Position numbers and translations under genes: made by a program
Shown here: piece by piece, positions 11,605-21,886 of the stretch
Numbering within the stretch: position 1 is the first letter of the stretch
Layout: every line of letters begins with the position of its first letter
The notes under the pieces: model-generated
Told to the model about the DNA's origin: nothing
Database searches by the model: none
What the model saw: the letters and a program-made list of their open reading frames with translations, nothing else
Source: Rhypophila decipiens
Lineage: Eukaryota > Ascomycota > Sordariomycetes > Sordariales > Naviculisporaceae
Assembly: GCA_033297075.1 (NCBI GenBank)
Contig: MU858114.1
Span: forward strand, 62,001 to 126,000
Length of the DNA stretch: 64,000 bases
Direction: 5' to 3'

Positions 11605-11832
11605 TGTGACCTCGCACCACATGGTGAGCGAGCGGTGCTGACTTGTAAGTACCGCTGCAGTGATCCATGTGGCCTGGACCGCCGGGGACTGTGGATAAGA
11701 CGCATCATTAACACCGAAGCAAAAGCAGCCCCATCGTCTATTCATCAAATACAGACGAAAATCGAGGTCATCCCCAACAAACCAACTCCAAGACGAAGAA
11801 GAAAAGACACCATTGCCTTCTCTACCCCCCGT
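11605..11832. repeat. Duplicated block, copy 1 (partner at 14050)
   Basis: Direct repeat of 14050-14307, with small indels. Shared landmarks include GCGGTGCTGACTTGTAAGTA, then ATCCATGTGGCCTGGACCG, then GCAGCCCCATCGTCT, then CAGACGAAAATCGAGGTCAT. Each copy is followed, after 100-250 bp, by an array of the short CTCTCAA-type repeat. On the minus strand both copies would encode MMNRRWGCF followed by diverging residues. Confidence 0.85.
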
Positions 11833-12059
11833 TCATCGTTTAGCCGCACCACACGTATCGAACAGCATCTCATAGACGCAAACTAAAAGCACTATCAACA
11901 GACCAACAATAAGAGAATCAATACACCATCAAGGCACCATCAAGGCACCATTGTCACAAAGCCAGTTACTATACGATCAGCATAGTACTACGAGACGTCC
12001 TCTAGTCTTTACTTTCTAGCAAGCTAGCCGCCCTTACGACCAAGGTCCCCAGGACTATT

Positions 12060-12880
12060 GCTCTTAAGACCGTTGCAAGACAGTTGCTCTCAACATTTGT
12101 CTCAATATCATGCTTACAAGAACATTGCTCCTCCAATGTCGTTGCTCCTAGGTCGTCACTCTCCTATACAACATCGTCGCTCTTCTACGGTCGTTACTCT
12201 CAAGTCGCTACTCTCGAGGCCATCACTCCTCTACGGCCGTTGCTCTCAAGGGCATTCCGAATGATCATAAAAGCTGTTCTTTCTGCAACCGATCTCTCAA
12301 TGTTGCTCTCAAGGCTGCGCTCCAAGTCGTTGATTAGGACTCTCAGGGCCAAAAGATCTCAGTGTTTGCTCCGAGACCGTTGCTCTCAGGTTGTTGCTCT
12401 CAGGTTGTTGCTCTCAGGTTGTTGCTCTCAAGGATGTTGCTTCTTAAAAGACAGTTGCTATCAGGTCGTTGCTCTCAAGGTCGAAGCTCTCGGGTCGGCT
12501 ACTCCCGCAGGGTCGATGGTCTCTTATCAAGCTCGTTGCCTCGCAAGCTCTATACCCTTCCACGGTCATTACTCTCTGAAAAGAGCGTTGCTCTCTCACA
12601 GCCGCTGCTCTCTCAACAAAGTCATTCCTCCACGACGTTTTTGCTCTGACAAGATTGTTGGTGTTAGGACCGCTGCTCTCAAAATCGCTGCTTTCAAAAT
12701 CGCTGCTCTCAAAACCGCTGCTCTCAAGGTTGTTCGTTGTTCATAAGCAATTCGGCCGCCGTCTTAATCAGTCGTGTTATACATAAGGTCGTCGCTCTCA
12801 CAAATTCGTTGCTCTCTTAAGGTCGTTGCTCTCTCAAAGTTGTTGCTCTCTCAAAGTCGTTGCTCCCTGAAAGTCGTTGC
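12060..12880. repeat. Short tandem/dispersed repeat array 1 (14-17-bp unit, CTCTCAAGGTCGTTG type)
   Basis: Repeated GTTGCTCTCAAGGTC-like units. Exact runs include four copies of AGGTTGTTGCTCTC near 12378-12430, three copies of AAAATCGCTGCTCTC-type units near 12674-12725, and 17-bp CTCTCAAAGTCGTTG units near 12790-12880. Units between these runs are diverged. Open frames in several phases (Leu/Ser/Arg-rich) arise from the repeat and are not taken as genes. Confidence 0.85.
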
Positions 12881-13510
12881 TCTATATAAATGCCTAGACC
12901 GGCTATAATAAATATATTAACTGGCTAGAAAAAGGTTCCTGACTGTAATATATGCTCTAATTGAGGCTGGAAGATATAATCTAGCTTGCCAGAATAGATA
13001 GACTGACAAATCTGGAATAGATGCACCGACAGACTTGAGAAGATGCACTGACGACAGGGAATGATGTCTTGGCTGGCTAGAACAAATGCCTTTACTAGGC
13101 TGTAATGGCTTGCAAGCAAAGCCTTCCCTGCCATCCAACGTGTTTCGAGAACAATGTAGCTGCTGGAGTTGGTGTTCGTGATGCATCAGGAAGGTACAAT
13201 AACAAAGGAGGATGCTGGTGTCTTTCCAGATCAAGCAACTACCTCCAAGGCCCTTTCCCCCTGAATCTCCTCCTACGCCTACTTCATCAGCCCCTGGGTG
13301 CCTTCTACAGATGTGTTTTGCCTCGCTGCATTCCGATTCCCATGAGTTCCTTCCAGTATTGTGTGAAATGCCGTGTACCGGCATTTTCTGTTCCCGATCG
13401 ATGTATGTCTACTTTTGGCCAGCTGTTTACGCATTGACTGACCGAACCAGCGACCAGAAGAGATCATCACGACCACGACAACGACCACAACGACGACGAA
13501 GACGACGAAG

Positions 13511-13925
13511 ATGCCGACCCAGCAGGAGGACAATGCCCTTGATTGGGTTTATAAGATCTGTACTATTTCTTTCGCTATCTATGGCGGTATCGTGGGACTT
13601 TTTACCATTCTTACTTATTTCAAAAAGCCCGAGGATATCGGTAAGTAATTGCTACTTTCTATCTAACTTGTCTTGCTGCTATTGAGAAAAGTACTAACTC
13701 TTATGTTTAGGCCTTAATAAGAGAATGAACATCCTTAGCCGCCGCATAACCGTCCTTGATCACAAAACTGAGCTCCGCAACGAACGCACCGGCAGAGTTG
13801 AAGACCGGATGCTAAAGATTGAAGACCGGATGAAAGAGGAGAATGAGGAGATGAAGAGAGGGAGAGAAGAGTGGAAGAAAGAGAAAGAGAAGATGAATGA
13901 AAAGAGGAAGAGAGAGAGAGAATAG
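13511..13925 (+). CDS. Small transmembrane + coiled-coil protein, two exons, interrupted by in-frame TAG
   Basis: Exons 13511-13640 and 13711-13925 flank a 70-nt intron with GTAAGT donor, TACTAAC branch site and TAG acceptor, the best splice signals in this island. The product is 114 residues: short polar N-terminus, one membrane span at about residues 13-38 (WVYKICTISFAIYGGIVG and following), then a charged coiled coil (RMLKIEDRMKEENEEMKRG). The frame after the TAG at 13923-13925 stays open to TAA at 14040-14042 and adds 38 residues of the same charged character. The TAG is therefore probably a recent nonsense change (CAG to TAG), or less likely a read-through site. The segment just upstream is repeated in inverted orientation at about 21.42-21.49 kb. 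No family recognised. Confidence 0.6.
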
Positions 13926-14049
13926 TGGGAGAGAAAGATGGAGACGTTAAACGATGAAGAGAAAGCGAAGAGAGAGCAGATGTATGGTGAAATGGTGAAG
14001 CTTATCGCCAACACCACGGTCGCGACCCAAACTGGGGAGTAAACGGGGA

Positions 14050-14307
14050 GTGACCTCGAACCATATGGGGAGCGGTGCTGACTTGTAAGTACCGCCAGGA
14101 TCCATGTGGCCTGGACCGCCGGGGACTGTGGGTCAGACGCACATCAACGCGTACCCTGTTCAGGTTTAGTAGGCAATCATCAACGCCGAAGCTAAAGCAG
14201 CCCCATCGTCTGTTCATCAACGCAGACGAAAATCGAGGTCATCACCACCAACAAACCAACTCCAATCACACAACGAAGAAGAAAAAACACATTACCTTCT
14301 CCACCCG
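14050..14307. repeat. Duplicated block, copy 2 (partner at 11605)
   Basis: Second copy of the block described at 11605. It contains a ~35-bp insertion relative to copy 1 (around 14147-14180). It starts just after the coiled-coil gene and leads into repeat array 2. Confidence 0.85.
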
Positions 14308-14399
14308 AACCATAATCACCATCGAGGATCGAGACGCCTGAGCAACGTCTTCCAATGGTCAAGCCACCGCTGTCACAAAGTCCCCAACCCAGTACTGCT

Positions 14400-15670
14400 A
14401 CCTTCACTGCCGAGTCGAAGATCATTACTCTCGAAAAACAAGCTTTCTCCCAGCCTCTCAGCTCTCAGATCATCACTCTCAAGGCCCGAAGCTCCATAGT
14501 CGTTGCTTTCGAGGTCATTACTCTCAGGATCATTGCTCTCAAGGCTGTTGCTCCAAAGACCGTCATTCTCAAAGGTCAAACCCTCCGAACGTCAATACTC
14601 TCATCGGCGTTACCCTCAAGTCGTTGCTCTCAAGGCCGTTACTCCAAATACCGTCACTCTCAAAGGTCACAAACGATGAACACTACTCATGGTCGTTGCT
14701 CTCAGATCGTTACTCTCAAGCCATTGCGCCAAAGACCAGTACTCTCAAAGATCAAAAGCTCTCAACGTCATTACTCTCATGGTCGTTGCTCTCAAGTTGT
14801 TACTCTCGGGTCGTTGCTCTCAAGGTCAAAAGCTCTCAGGTTGTTTCTCCTAGGTCTCTGCTCTCTCAAAAGGTCTCTGCTCTCTCAAAAGGTCTCTGCT
14901 CGCTCAAAAGGTCTCTGCTCTCTCAAAGGGTCTTTGCTCTCTCAAAGGGGTGCTCTCTCAAACGGTCGTTGCTCTCTCGAACGGTCTTCGCTCTCTCAAA
15001 AAGTCTTCACTCTCTTAAAAGGTCTCCTTTCCTTAGAGAGTCATCAAGTGAAAGGTCATCATCCTCTCAAAGGTCGTTATTCTCTCACAGGGCGTTATAC
15101 TCCCAAAGGTCGTCATCGTCTCAAACTTCGTCATTCTCTCAAACGTCGTTATTCTCCCAAAGGTCGTTATTCTCTCAAAGGTCGTCATCGTCTCAAAGGT
15201 CGTCATCGTCTCAACGGCCGTCATTCTCTCAAACGTCGTTATTCTCCCAAAGGTCGTCATCGTCTCAAAGGTCGTCATCGTCTTAAAGTCGTCATTCTCC
15301 CAAAGGTCGTCATCGTCTCAAAGGTCGTTATTCTCTTAAAGGTCGTTACATGCTCTCAGTCCTCACAAGGTGGTTATCTCTTTTTAGTCCTCTCAAAGGT
15401 CGTCATCCTCTCGAAAGTCGTCATCTCTTCTCAGTCCTCAAAGGTCGTCATCTTCCTAAACGTTGTTATCCTCTTAAAGGTTGTTATATCTTCTCAGTCC
15501 CCTCAAAGGTCGTTATTTTCTTCAAAGTTGTTACCTCTCCAGAGTCGCTATTCTCTCAAATGTTATCGCTACCTCTCGGTCCTCCTAAAAGCTCGTCGTT
15601 TTCCGACAGACATCTCTCTTCCGGGGTCCTCGCTCTTCGAAGGTCGTCATTCTTCCGCAATTGCAACTCT
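14400..15670. repeat. Short tandem repeat array 2 (15-19-bp unit)
   Basis: Units move from 15-16 bp (AAGGTCGTTGCTCTC type) on the left to 19 bp (AAAAGGTCTCTGCTCTCTC, four copies near 14856-14935) and 18 bp (AAAGGTCGTCATCGTCTC type, many copies 15090-15330). With 18 bp equal to six codons, long frames stay open in several phases, including one of 486 codons at 14355-15815. Its repeats are Lys/Gly/Arg/His- or Ser-rich depending on phase, and nothing supports translation. Confidence 0.85.
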
Positions 15671-16445
15671 CTCAAGGACGTGGTCACTTTCCTCCTTCGA
15701 ATCGGCGGCAAGCCTTTTCGTCAAAGTCCTGCAATTGGACAGGTTGATTTCCAAATCACACTCACGCCGGGTCTCTTTTGGTCGATCAGATCCGATTATG
15801 AAACTCGGTTCTTAGTGCTTTCCCCTCTCAAATTACGGCCCCTACCTCCAAGGCTAATTCACCGCTGGATTCTTGGTTCATGTTGGACGTTCAGGGGGTA
15901 TGTTGACATTAGCTAAGCAAATACGTCACCGTTGCCAGTCTAGTTGTCGGTTGTCGCTACGGAGTACAGGGGCCGTTCATCACTTGCAGTGACGCACGAG
16001 CCATGCCCTGGCCAGTCCCATTCGTGGCCCCACTAATAAAGCCACCCCGGTCCGGAACACAACCCAGCACTACGGAGTTAAAGATTCGGTATTCCGGCAG
16101 CCCGCCATCGCAACATCTATTTGCTCGGCGGCCGTTCTTGTTGCTTACTCCCTACACCTAGAGTTTGCGTTTGACGTGCTCGACTCAACGGAAAGGCTCA
16201 GCGGCGCGGCCACTCGCACCCCCGCTTCGTTCAATGTACGGATAACAGCGGGGAGACCGGTCTCGCAGCGCTCCACAAAATATTCTGTCGACCCCTCCCC
16301 CACCTTTTCCCAGCGCAGCCAGGTTAGGCTTTCTGCTCAGTAAAGTCGACCTCTAGCCTCCTTTCCGTTCACATTCGCCATCTGTGGCTCATTTCTCATC
16401 TGCCGAGGATCGTCTTCTTGGGATCACCCACTCACTCAGCTCGCC
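15671..16445. other. Intergenic: end of repeat island and NAA25 promoter
   Basis: The repeat fades by about 15.67 kb. The last few hundred bases before 16446 are pyrimidine-rich, as in many fungal promoters. No gene seen. Confidence 0.5.
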
Positions 16446-19400
16446 ATGTCTTTTTACGGCAGACATCCCCGGCCCGCACTCAAAAATAGTGTCGATGTGC
16501 AGTTGCAGACAGCCTTTAGTGATGGAAACTGGCCTTCGGTCATTCGGCTCGCCGACAAGCGGTTCAAGAGTCTGAAAGACCCTTATTATGAGGTATTCCT
16601 TGTCACTACTTTTTCTCATACCTGTATCTGCTCATGCTCACTGTTCCTATTCAGGCCATTAAAATTTCTGCCGAATCTCAGCTCGATAGCGCAGCCGAAA
16701 AGTGCTCGGTCCTGGTCGCCATTGATGCTCTGGTCAAGTCCAAGACTGTCCCAGATTATGATGTTCTGGAGCTCTACGAATGGGCTGCCCGGGATTTTCT
16801 TGAGGACATTGACTATGCCGACACTCTTGGTCCTTTGAGGGCTCGATGGGTCAAGGCCAATCCCAAAAGCCCGCTCGCCGTGCAGTGTCTTCAGTCCTGC
16901 CTAGAGTATTGGGATCTTGTCAGCGCTCAACAGGTCAGTTCTCCCATTGTCTCGGATACTTGTCGTATTACTGACCCTATATAACCAGATATCCGCAACT
17001 CTGGACAAGGCAAACGTCAATACCACCGACCGTCGTTACATGTACTGGAGCGTCCTGCTTACCTTTCTCCTCTCAGTATGTTTTCACGCATGATACGTGT
17101 CGTACGGATCTCGAACTGACATTCTCAGATCAGCCCGCAATGTACCGAAAACAGCCGAAAGATCTACAGTCTTTTAGCGCTGAAGCAGCTCGAAAGGGCG
17201 GCTGATATCACCGAAAATGTGCGCAACCATCCCATGCTCAATCATGAACCTGACTGACCACTTCTTGCAGTCCCCCAAGGTTGAGCCCACCGACCGTGGT
17301 CTTTTGACCGAGGAAGAGTTTTATCTATACTTCCGGGTCCTGCGCACTCTTGGCTTTAAAGAGGACTACCTGAACCGACTTGAGAGTCCCAAGCTGGGCG
17401 CTCTCAGTCAACTCAAAGCTGATCGCAAGGTGCTCTTCTGGGAGAGTCTCGATGTGCTCGAGTCCTGGGGCGAATGGGACCGCATCTTTGATCTTTGCAA
17501 GCAGGCTCTCTCTCTGGGGCTGGACGGGGAGACCCCGGAATTCTACGTGTGCGACCTCCGGATATGGAAAAAGCTTGTAGCAGCTGCTAGCAAAGTGGCC
17601 AACGAGGAGAGGTAAGTCATTTGCTCCCCAGACGGACTGCCAAACAATACTGACAAGTGACAGCGCCCTGGAAGAGGTCCAGTCTATTCTCAACAGGTTT
17701 ATCGCTATCAAGGACAAGGCAAATGCAATGTACAGAAAGAACATTAGTCTTGCCCTCCTCGAAACAACATTTCGATTCCCGGCGACCCTTCTAACGCCCA
17801 GCCCCGACCATGGCGGACTTACACCAAGAGTTATCCAGATTGGCCTCTTCTTGGAGAACTACTACGACAGACTGGCGGCGTTTGACGATGTCAAGGATTA
17901 CGTCTCACAGCTTTCATTCGAAGAAGCCAAGGCGTTTACCGAAATAGTCCTCAGCAAGATGCTTGAAGAGGTAGGACCAGTTCAGCCACAGATACAATAG
18001 GATTCAGCAGTAGGCCAGTGACTGACTCTGTGACATCTAGAACTCTGACAAAACAAAACGGGTTATCCTGAAAGCTCTCGAGTACAAAATCCGGTACCTC
18101 CTTACGACCTGTCCGCAGACCCTTTCACACCACCCATCTGTGGTTGACGGCGAGGAGCAGGCGAAGCCGTATCGGTGCCGCTTTTGTTCCAAGCTTGCTT
18201 CGCTTCCGTGCGAGCACTGTCTGAAGCAGATGATTGTTGAAGCCGCGGATACGCACAAACAGATCGCCAATGATGCGGAGATCAAGGATGCCATCCCCAA
18301 ACTAGACAGGGACCCGCGTCTTGACCTTTCCCTGGTTATCGGAAATGCGCTGCTAAAGTTGGCCGGCTTGAAGCCCCAGACTGGTGACATCGCTCCATCG
18401 CCTCTACGGGACGTCGACTCCGGGCTGTTCCTGCGAGCCGTTGTCGTTCTGGACAGTCAGCTAAAAGAAACCCCCTCCGACACGGGATTACGGCTGCTTC
18501 TCGTCAAGCTGTATCTGCTTCTGGGATGCGCGTCATATGCGCAGCAGATTTGGATTCCGATGGATGTCAAAAGAACGATTCAGGATGCATTGAGTCCCCT
18601 GTTTTTCGACAGAATAGGCAGCTTGTCGCCGGGCTTGTTCCAGAGCACTCGTGGATTGATGGACCCGCTTCGTTCGTATTACAGCAACAGTCTCCGAGAC
18701 AGTTGTCCTTTGCGCATCTGGGATGCCTTCTCTGCTGGTAGCTACAGCAGCATTCTGGACCTGACAGAGTACGACAGCCGTCTGCGCAGGAGTTCCACTC
18801 TGATGATGACCCTTGTGGAGGAGCGGCGGGCAACGCGGGCCTTTGGCGGCAAACTTGATGGCGACATTGAAGTGTCACCATTTACGGGTTAGTCTCCGGT
18901 GTGAAGCTGCATTCTTGTCTATATGGATACTAACCCGTTCATTTACAGAGGATATCGGAGACAATACCGAGCTTGTTAACAAGACGGATTATGGGTCATT
19001 CACAAATCTGGAAGGCTCCCAGGGCCCTCCGATCCAAGATTTTGTCAGATTGGGTCCAGATCTCTCGGTACGTATGTTGCTGCTTCGGCGTAGAAAATGA
19101 AACTGACAAGTGACAGAATGTCCGATCACATCTGTCATTCCTCACGGAACAATATCTTGACCTTCTCGGCTTCAAACCGCCCAAGGATTACAAACCCGCC
19201 AAGGCAAACGAAGCCGCCATCAGGGACCGCAACTACATCATCGAGACTCTTGCTCGTCTCAACAACTCTCTCACCATGTTCCTCCACAAATCGGAGACGC
19301 CCTTGTTCCTGACCTCCGCAGAAATGACCTATAACACGGTCGTCTCTCTGCTATCAGCGAGTCTGCTGACGAGTATTTCAACCTCACGAGCGGATCCAGT

Positions 19401-19941
19401 TCCCAAGGCTGTTTGCGCCATCGGATCATCTGTTCGCTCAGCGTTTGCACACCTCCGAACGAGCTTTTACACCCCCTTGCCGACAGGTTCTTCTTCTTCC
19501 CCGCCAGATATTTATTCGTCTGTAATTAACTTCCACACCATGTCCTACGTCCGGGACACGGCCCTGGCAATGAAGTACAGCGCGGCATTCGTTATTTCAT
19601 TTCACGAAAAGGAGCTGGCGCGTGATCGGACGGGCAAATCTAGCCTGCACAAGGAGGTCATTGCCGAGATGAAGGCTCTTGATGCTGTGGCGACAAAGGC
19701 TCTGATGGAACTCAAGAAGCATGTCCAGAAAATGAAGGAGAGTCTTGGGGAGGGGGGCTGGTTGGACCGCATGCTTGATTGGGTCTTTGGGCTGGAGGAG
19801 GATGATGAGCAAGAAGACGAAGTTGCCAAGGCGGTTGAGCAGGTTATTGGGGGGCGGGCTGAGGCCGAGGAGTGGGTGTCTAAAGTGCTCGAGAGCTGGC
19901 GGGAGGGGGCCAAGGGGTGGGGAATGGTGAGGATGGAGTGA
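16446..19941 (+). CDS. NAA25: NatB N-terminal acetyltransferase auxiliary subunit (NAA25/MDM20)
   Basis: Nine exons: 16446-16592, 16655-16933, 16989-17075, 17129-17218, 17271-17611, 17664-17970, 18041-18887, 18949-19067 and 19117-19941, giving 1013 residues with every junction in phase. The N-terminus (NSVDVQLQTAFSDGNWPSVI, then LADKRFKSLKDPYYEAIK) and the TPR-like helical repeats are those of the MDM20/NAA25 family. This subunit holds the catalytic NAA20 on the ribosome so that proteins starting Met-Asp/Glu/Asn/Gln are acetylated. The length fits the family. An oddity is CRFCSKLASLPCEHC near residues 463-477, two CxxC pairs that could bind zinc. The last ~100 residues are acidic and helical. 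Confidence 0.88.
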
Positions 19942-20433
19942 GATTGACGTGGATGACTGGCTTTGCTGGGCTGGTACCTCCCGTCGATGATTGGTGTAAT
20001 TCTTCATATACGGAGTAGTTTTGGTCGAGTTGATGGGGGTAAAAGTTACATGTAGAACAATGAGAGGGATATCAATAGAAATGAAGCTATTTTCAAAGCA
20101 GAAAGTCATTTTCATGGAGGTTGCTAGTCTAGGTAGACGCCGAGACATAAAGGGACCCGGATAGAGTAACGGTTTGAGAGCAATATCTTTAATAGTGGTA
20201 TGCTCCTTGATAGTGTCTTGACTATGTCTTTGACTATCTTATTACAGTATATTCATTATATCTTGAGGCCTTGGACTGGTTAGCTTTACTCGAGACGGTT
20301 TAATATATTTATATATAGTTTATGTTCTTTTACAAAAGCAAGGACCAGTCCACTAACCATCCAGAACACTGTCGTCAAGAATACTACTATCACTACATCA
20401 GCACCCAACAACAGTAAGCCCGCAAGAGCTCTT

Positions 20434-20860
20434 CATCCAGTGACCAGAACAGCTCCGGCCGCAGCCCCTCCCTCCTTATCCTTGTCCTCCTCCTTCTTCT
20501 TCTCGGAGGCCTCGGCATCCTTCTTGGCCTTGGCCTTGGCCTTCTTTTTCTTGTTCTTGTCTTTATAGTACTGGGCCTTCTCCTCGGCCCCGTTGTTATT
20601 GGTGGTGGTGGCACCGTTGTTGTTTCTTGCCGCTGCTACTGCTGCTGCTGCGGTTGTTGTTGCTGTTGTTGCTTTAATATATAGGCCGCACGGTGAACGA
20701 AAGAGACGCGCTTCGATACATTTGACTCTTTAAAAGGGTGTTCTATCTCGAGTACTTAGTTTATCTCCTGGAATAACACAAACACAAACGAGGGGGGAAC
20801 TTACCAGGTACCGGGCTTTCTCGAAACCGTTGCTGTTGCTGTTGTTGTAATGAGGATCAG
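20434..20860 (-). pseudogene. Remnants of a second Lys-rich repeat-associated gene
   Basis: Two pieces match the small gene at 11333-11579. At 20434-20700 a minus frame reads NNNGAEEKAQYYKDKNKKKK and continues Lys/Glu-rich to a TGA at 20434-20436, with no intron at the place where the first copy has one. At about 20735-20840 the first copy's intron region is repeated nearly base for base (TATCTCGAGTACTTAG, then CACAAACACAAACGAGGGG), beside codons for NGFEKARYL. No convincing full gene can be built, so I call it a relic or a rearranged copy; a spliced gene through both pieces is possible. Confidence 0.45.
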
Positions 20861-21399
20861 GTCAGTACATGCATGTGAGAAGTGCAAGATAGATAACTCT
20901 TGTAACAGCCGGGAGCGGGTGCCCGGGAGCTGCCATCTATTGTTTGATGTAGTCTTCATGGCGCGAGGAATTCTGGAACGGGTCCCAGTCGGTATCTTGG
21001 CTTCCAGGCTTCCTTCCTTTTGTGCTTGATTCATGTTCGTCTTGTTCTTGTTGTTTTTAACATGCTCGATGTTATTGCGTCTTATCGAGTTCTTCGTTTC
21101 TCGTCTGGGTTCTTGGTTCCCGTAACCCCGGTGGGGGGCCGAACTGGGGGAGGCTGGAGTATGACCAGGTCGTGGCGGAGGGGGGGATATTATCATCAGC
21201 AGGATCGGAGAAGCCAGTCACTATTGCGACCTTTGCATCAAGACCTTCAACACACACATCAGTATCTTCAGAGCACATGGTTCAAGGAACCTGTACTATG
21301 CAAGGCTTTTTTTTCCTCCTAATTACGTCGATGAGAACAGGAACAGAGATTGGAACAGCCGGTATATCCTCCATCTCTATCGTGTTAATAATATATTTA

Positions 21400-21500
21400 A
21401 CCTTGGTCTCTTTCAGGTCTTGTAGTCGTGGTCGTCTTGGTCTGTTTCGGGTCGCTGGTTCTGTCAGTCCTTGTAAAACACTTGGCCAAAAGTAGATATA
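21400..21500 (-). repeat. Inverted copy of the coiled-coil gene's upstream segment
   Basis: Read on the minus strand, this matches 13404-13490: TCTACTTTTGGCCA, then a short diverged stretch, then GACTGAC-GAACCAGCGACC and a run of ACGACCACGAC. The reading frame downstream (MEDIPAVPISVPVLID) does not match the coiled-coil protein, so only the leader segment is shared. Confidence 0.65.
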
Positions 21501-21886
21501 TATTAGGAACAGACAATAAATGTCCAAGATCTAATAGGTGACTAAAGAAAGAAAGGACATATACTGAAGTGGATAGGAAAGCAGGTGGTCTGTCACTTGA
21601 TGAGGCGGTTCAAGTCGAAGCGAACATGAAAGGTCAATAAAAAAGAAGACTGAACGGACTTGGAAGGTGTAAGAGCCGTATTTGTGAGGAAATGTTTTAT
21701 TTCTCATATTGCAAACAGGTATTCTACATCTATTCATATACCCCACGCCCATATCACATGTGTCATCTATATATACCAACAAGAAAGAAAGGAGCGTAAG
21801 AAAAGAAACCTGAACCAAAACAAACACACTGGCTTCACCCAAGAGCCCACCTTTGGCTTCCATACCCCTTCTCAAGAAAAGAAAAA

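Larger units (their letters stand above)
19942..21886. other. Gene-poor region with repeat-family remnants
   Basis: Apart from the two remnants listed separately, there are scattered minus-strand frames (e.g. 21072-21278, 20801-21196) with Asn/Lys-rich or ordinary composition that may be exon fragments of lost genes. No complete gene can be supported. The right end holds the 3' region of the glucan synthase gene. Confidence 0.4.

Noticed and set aside
14355..15815. 486-codon open frame in the repeat array
   Set aside because: It is open because the repeat is near 18 bp; other frames are open too, and there is no non-repeat domain or splice support.
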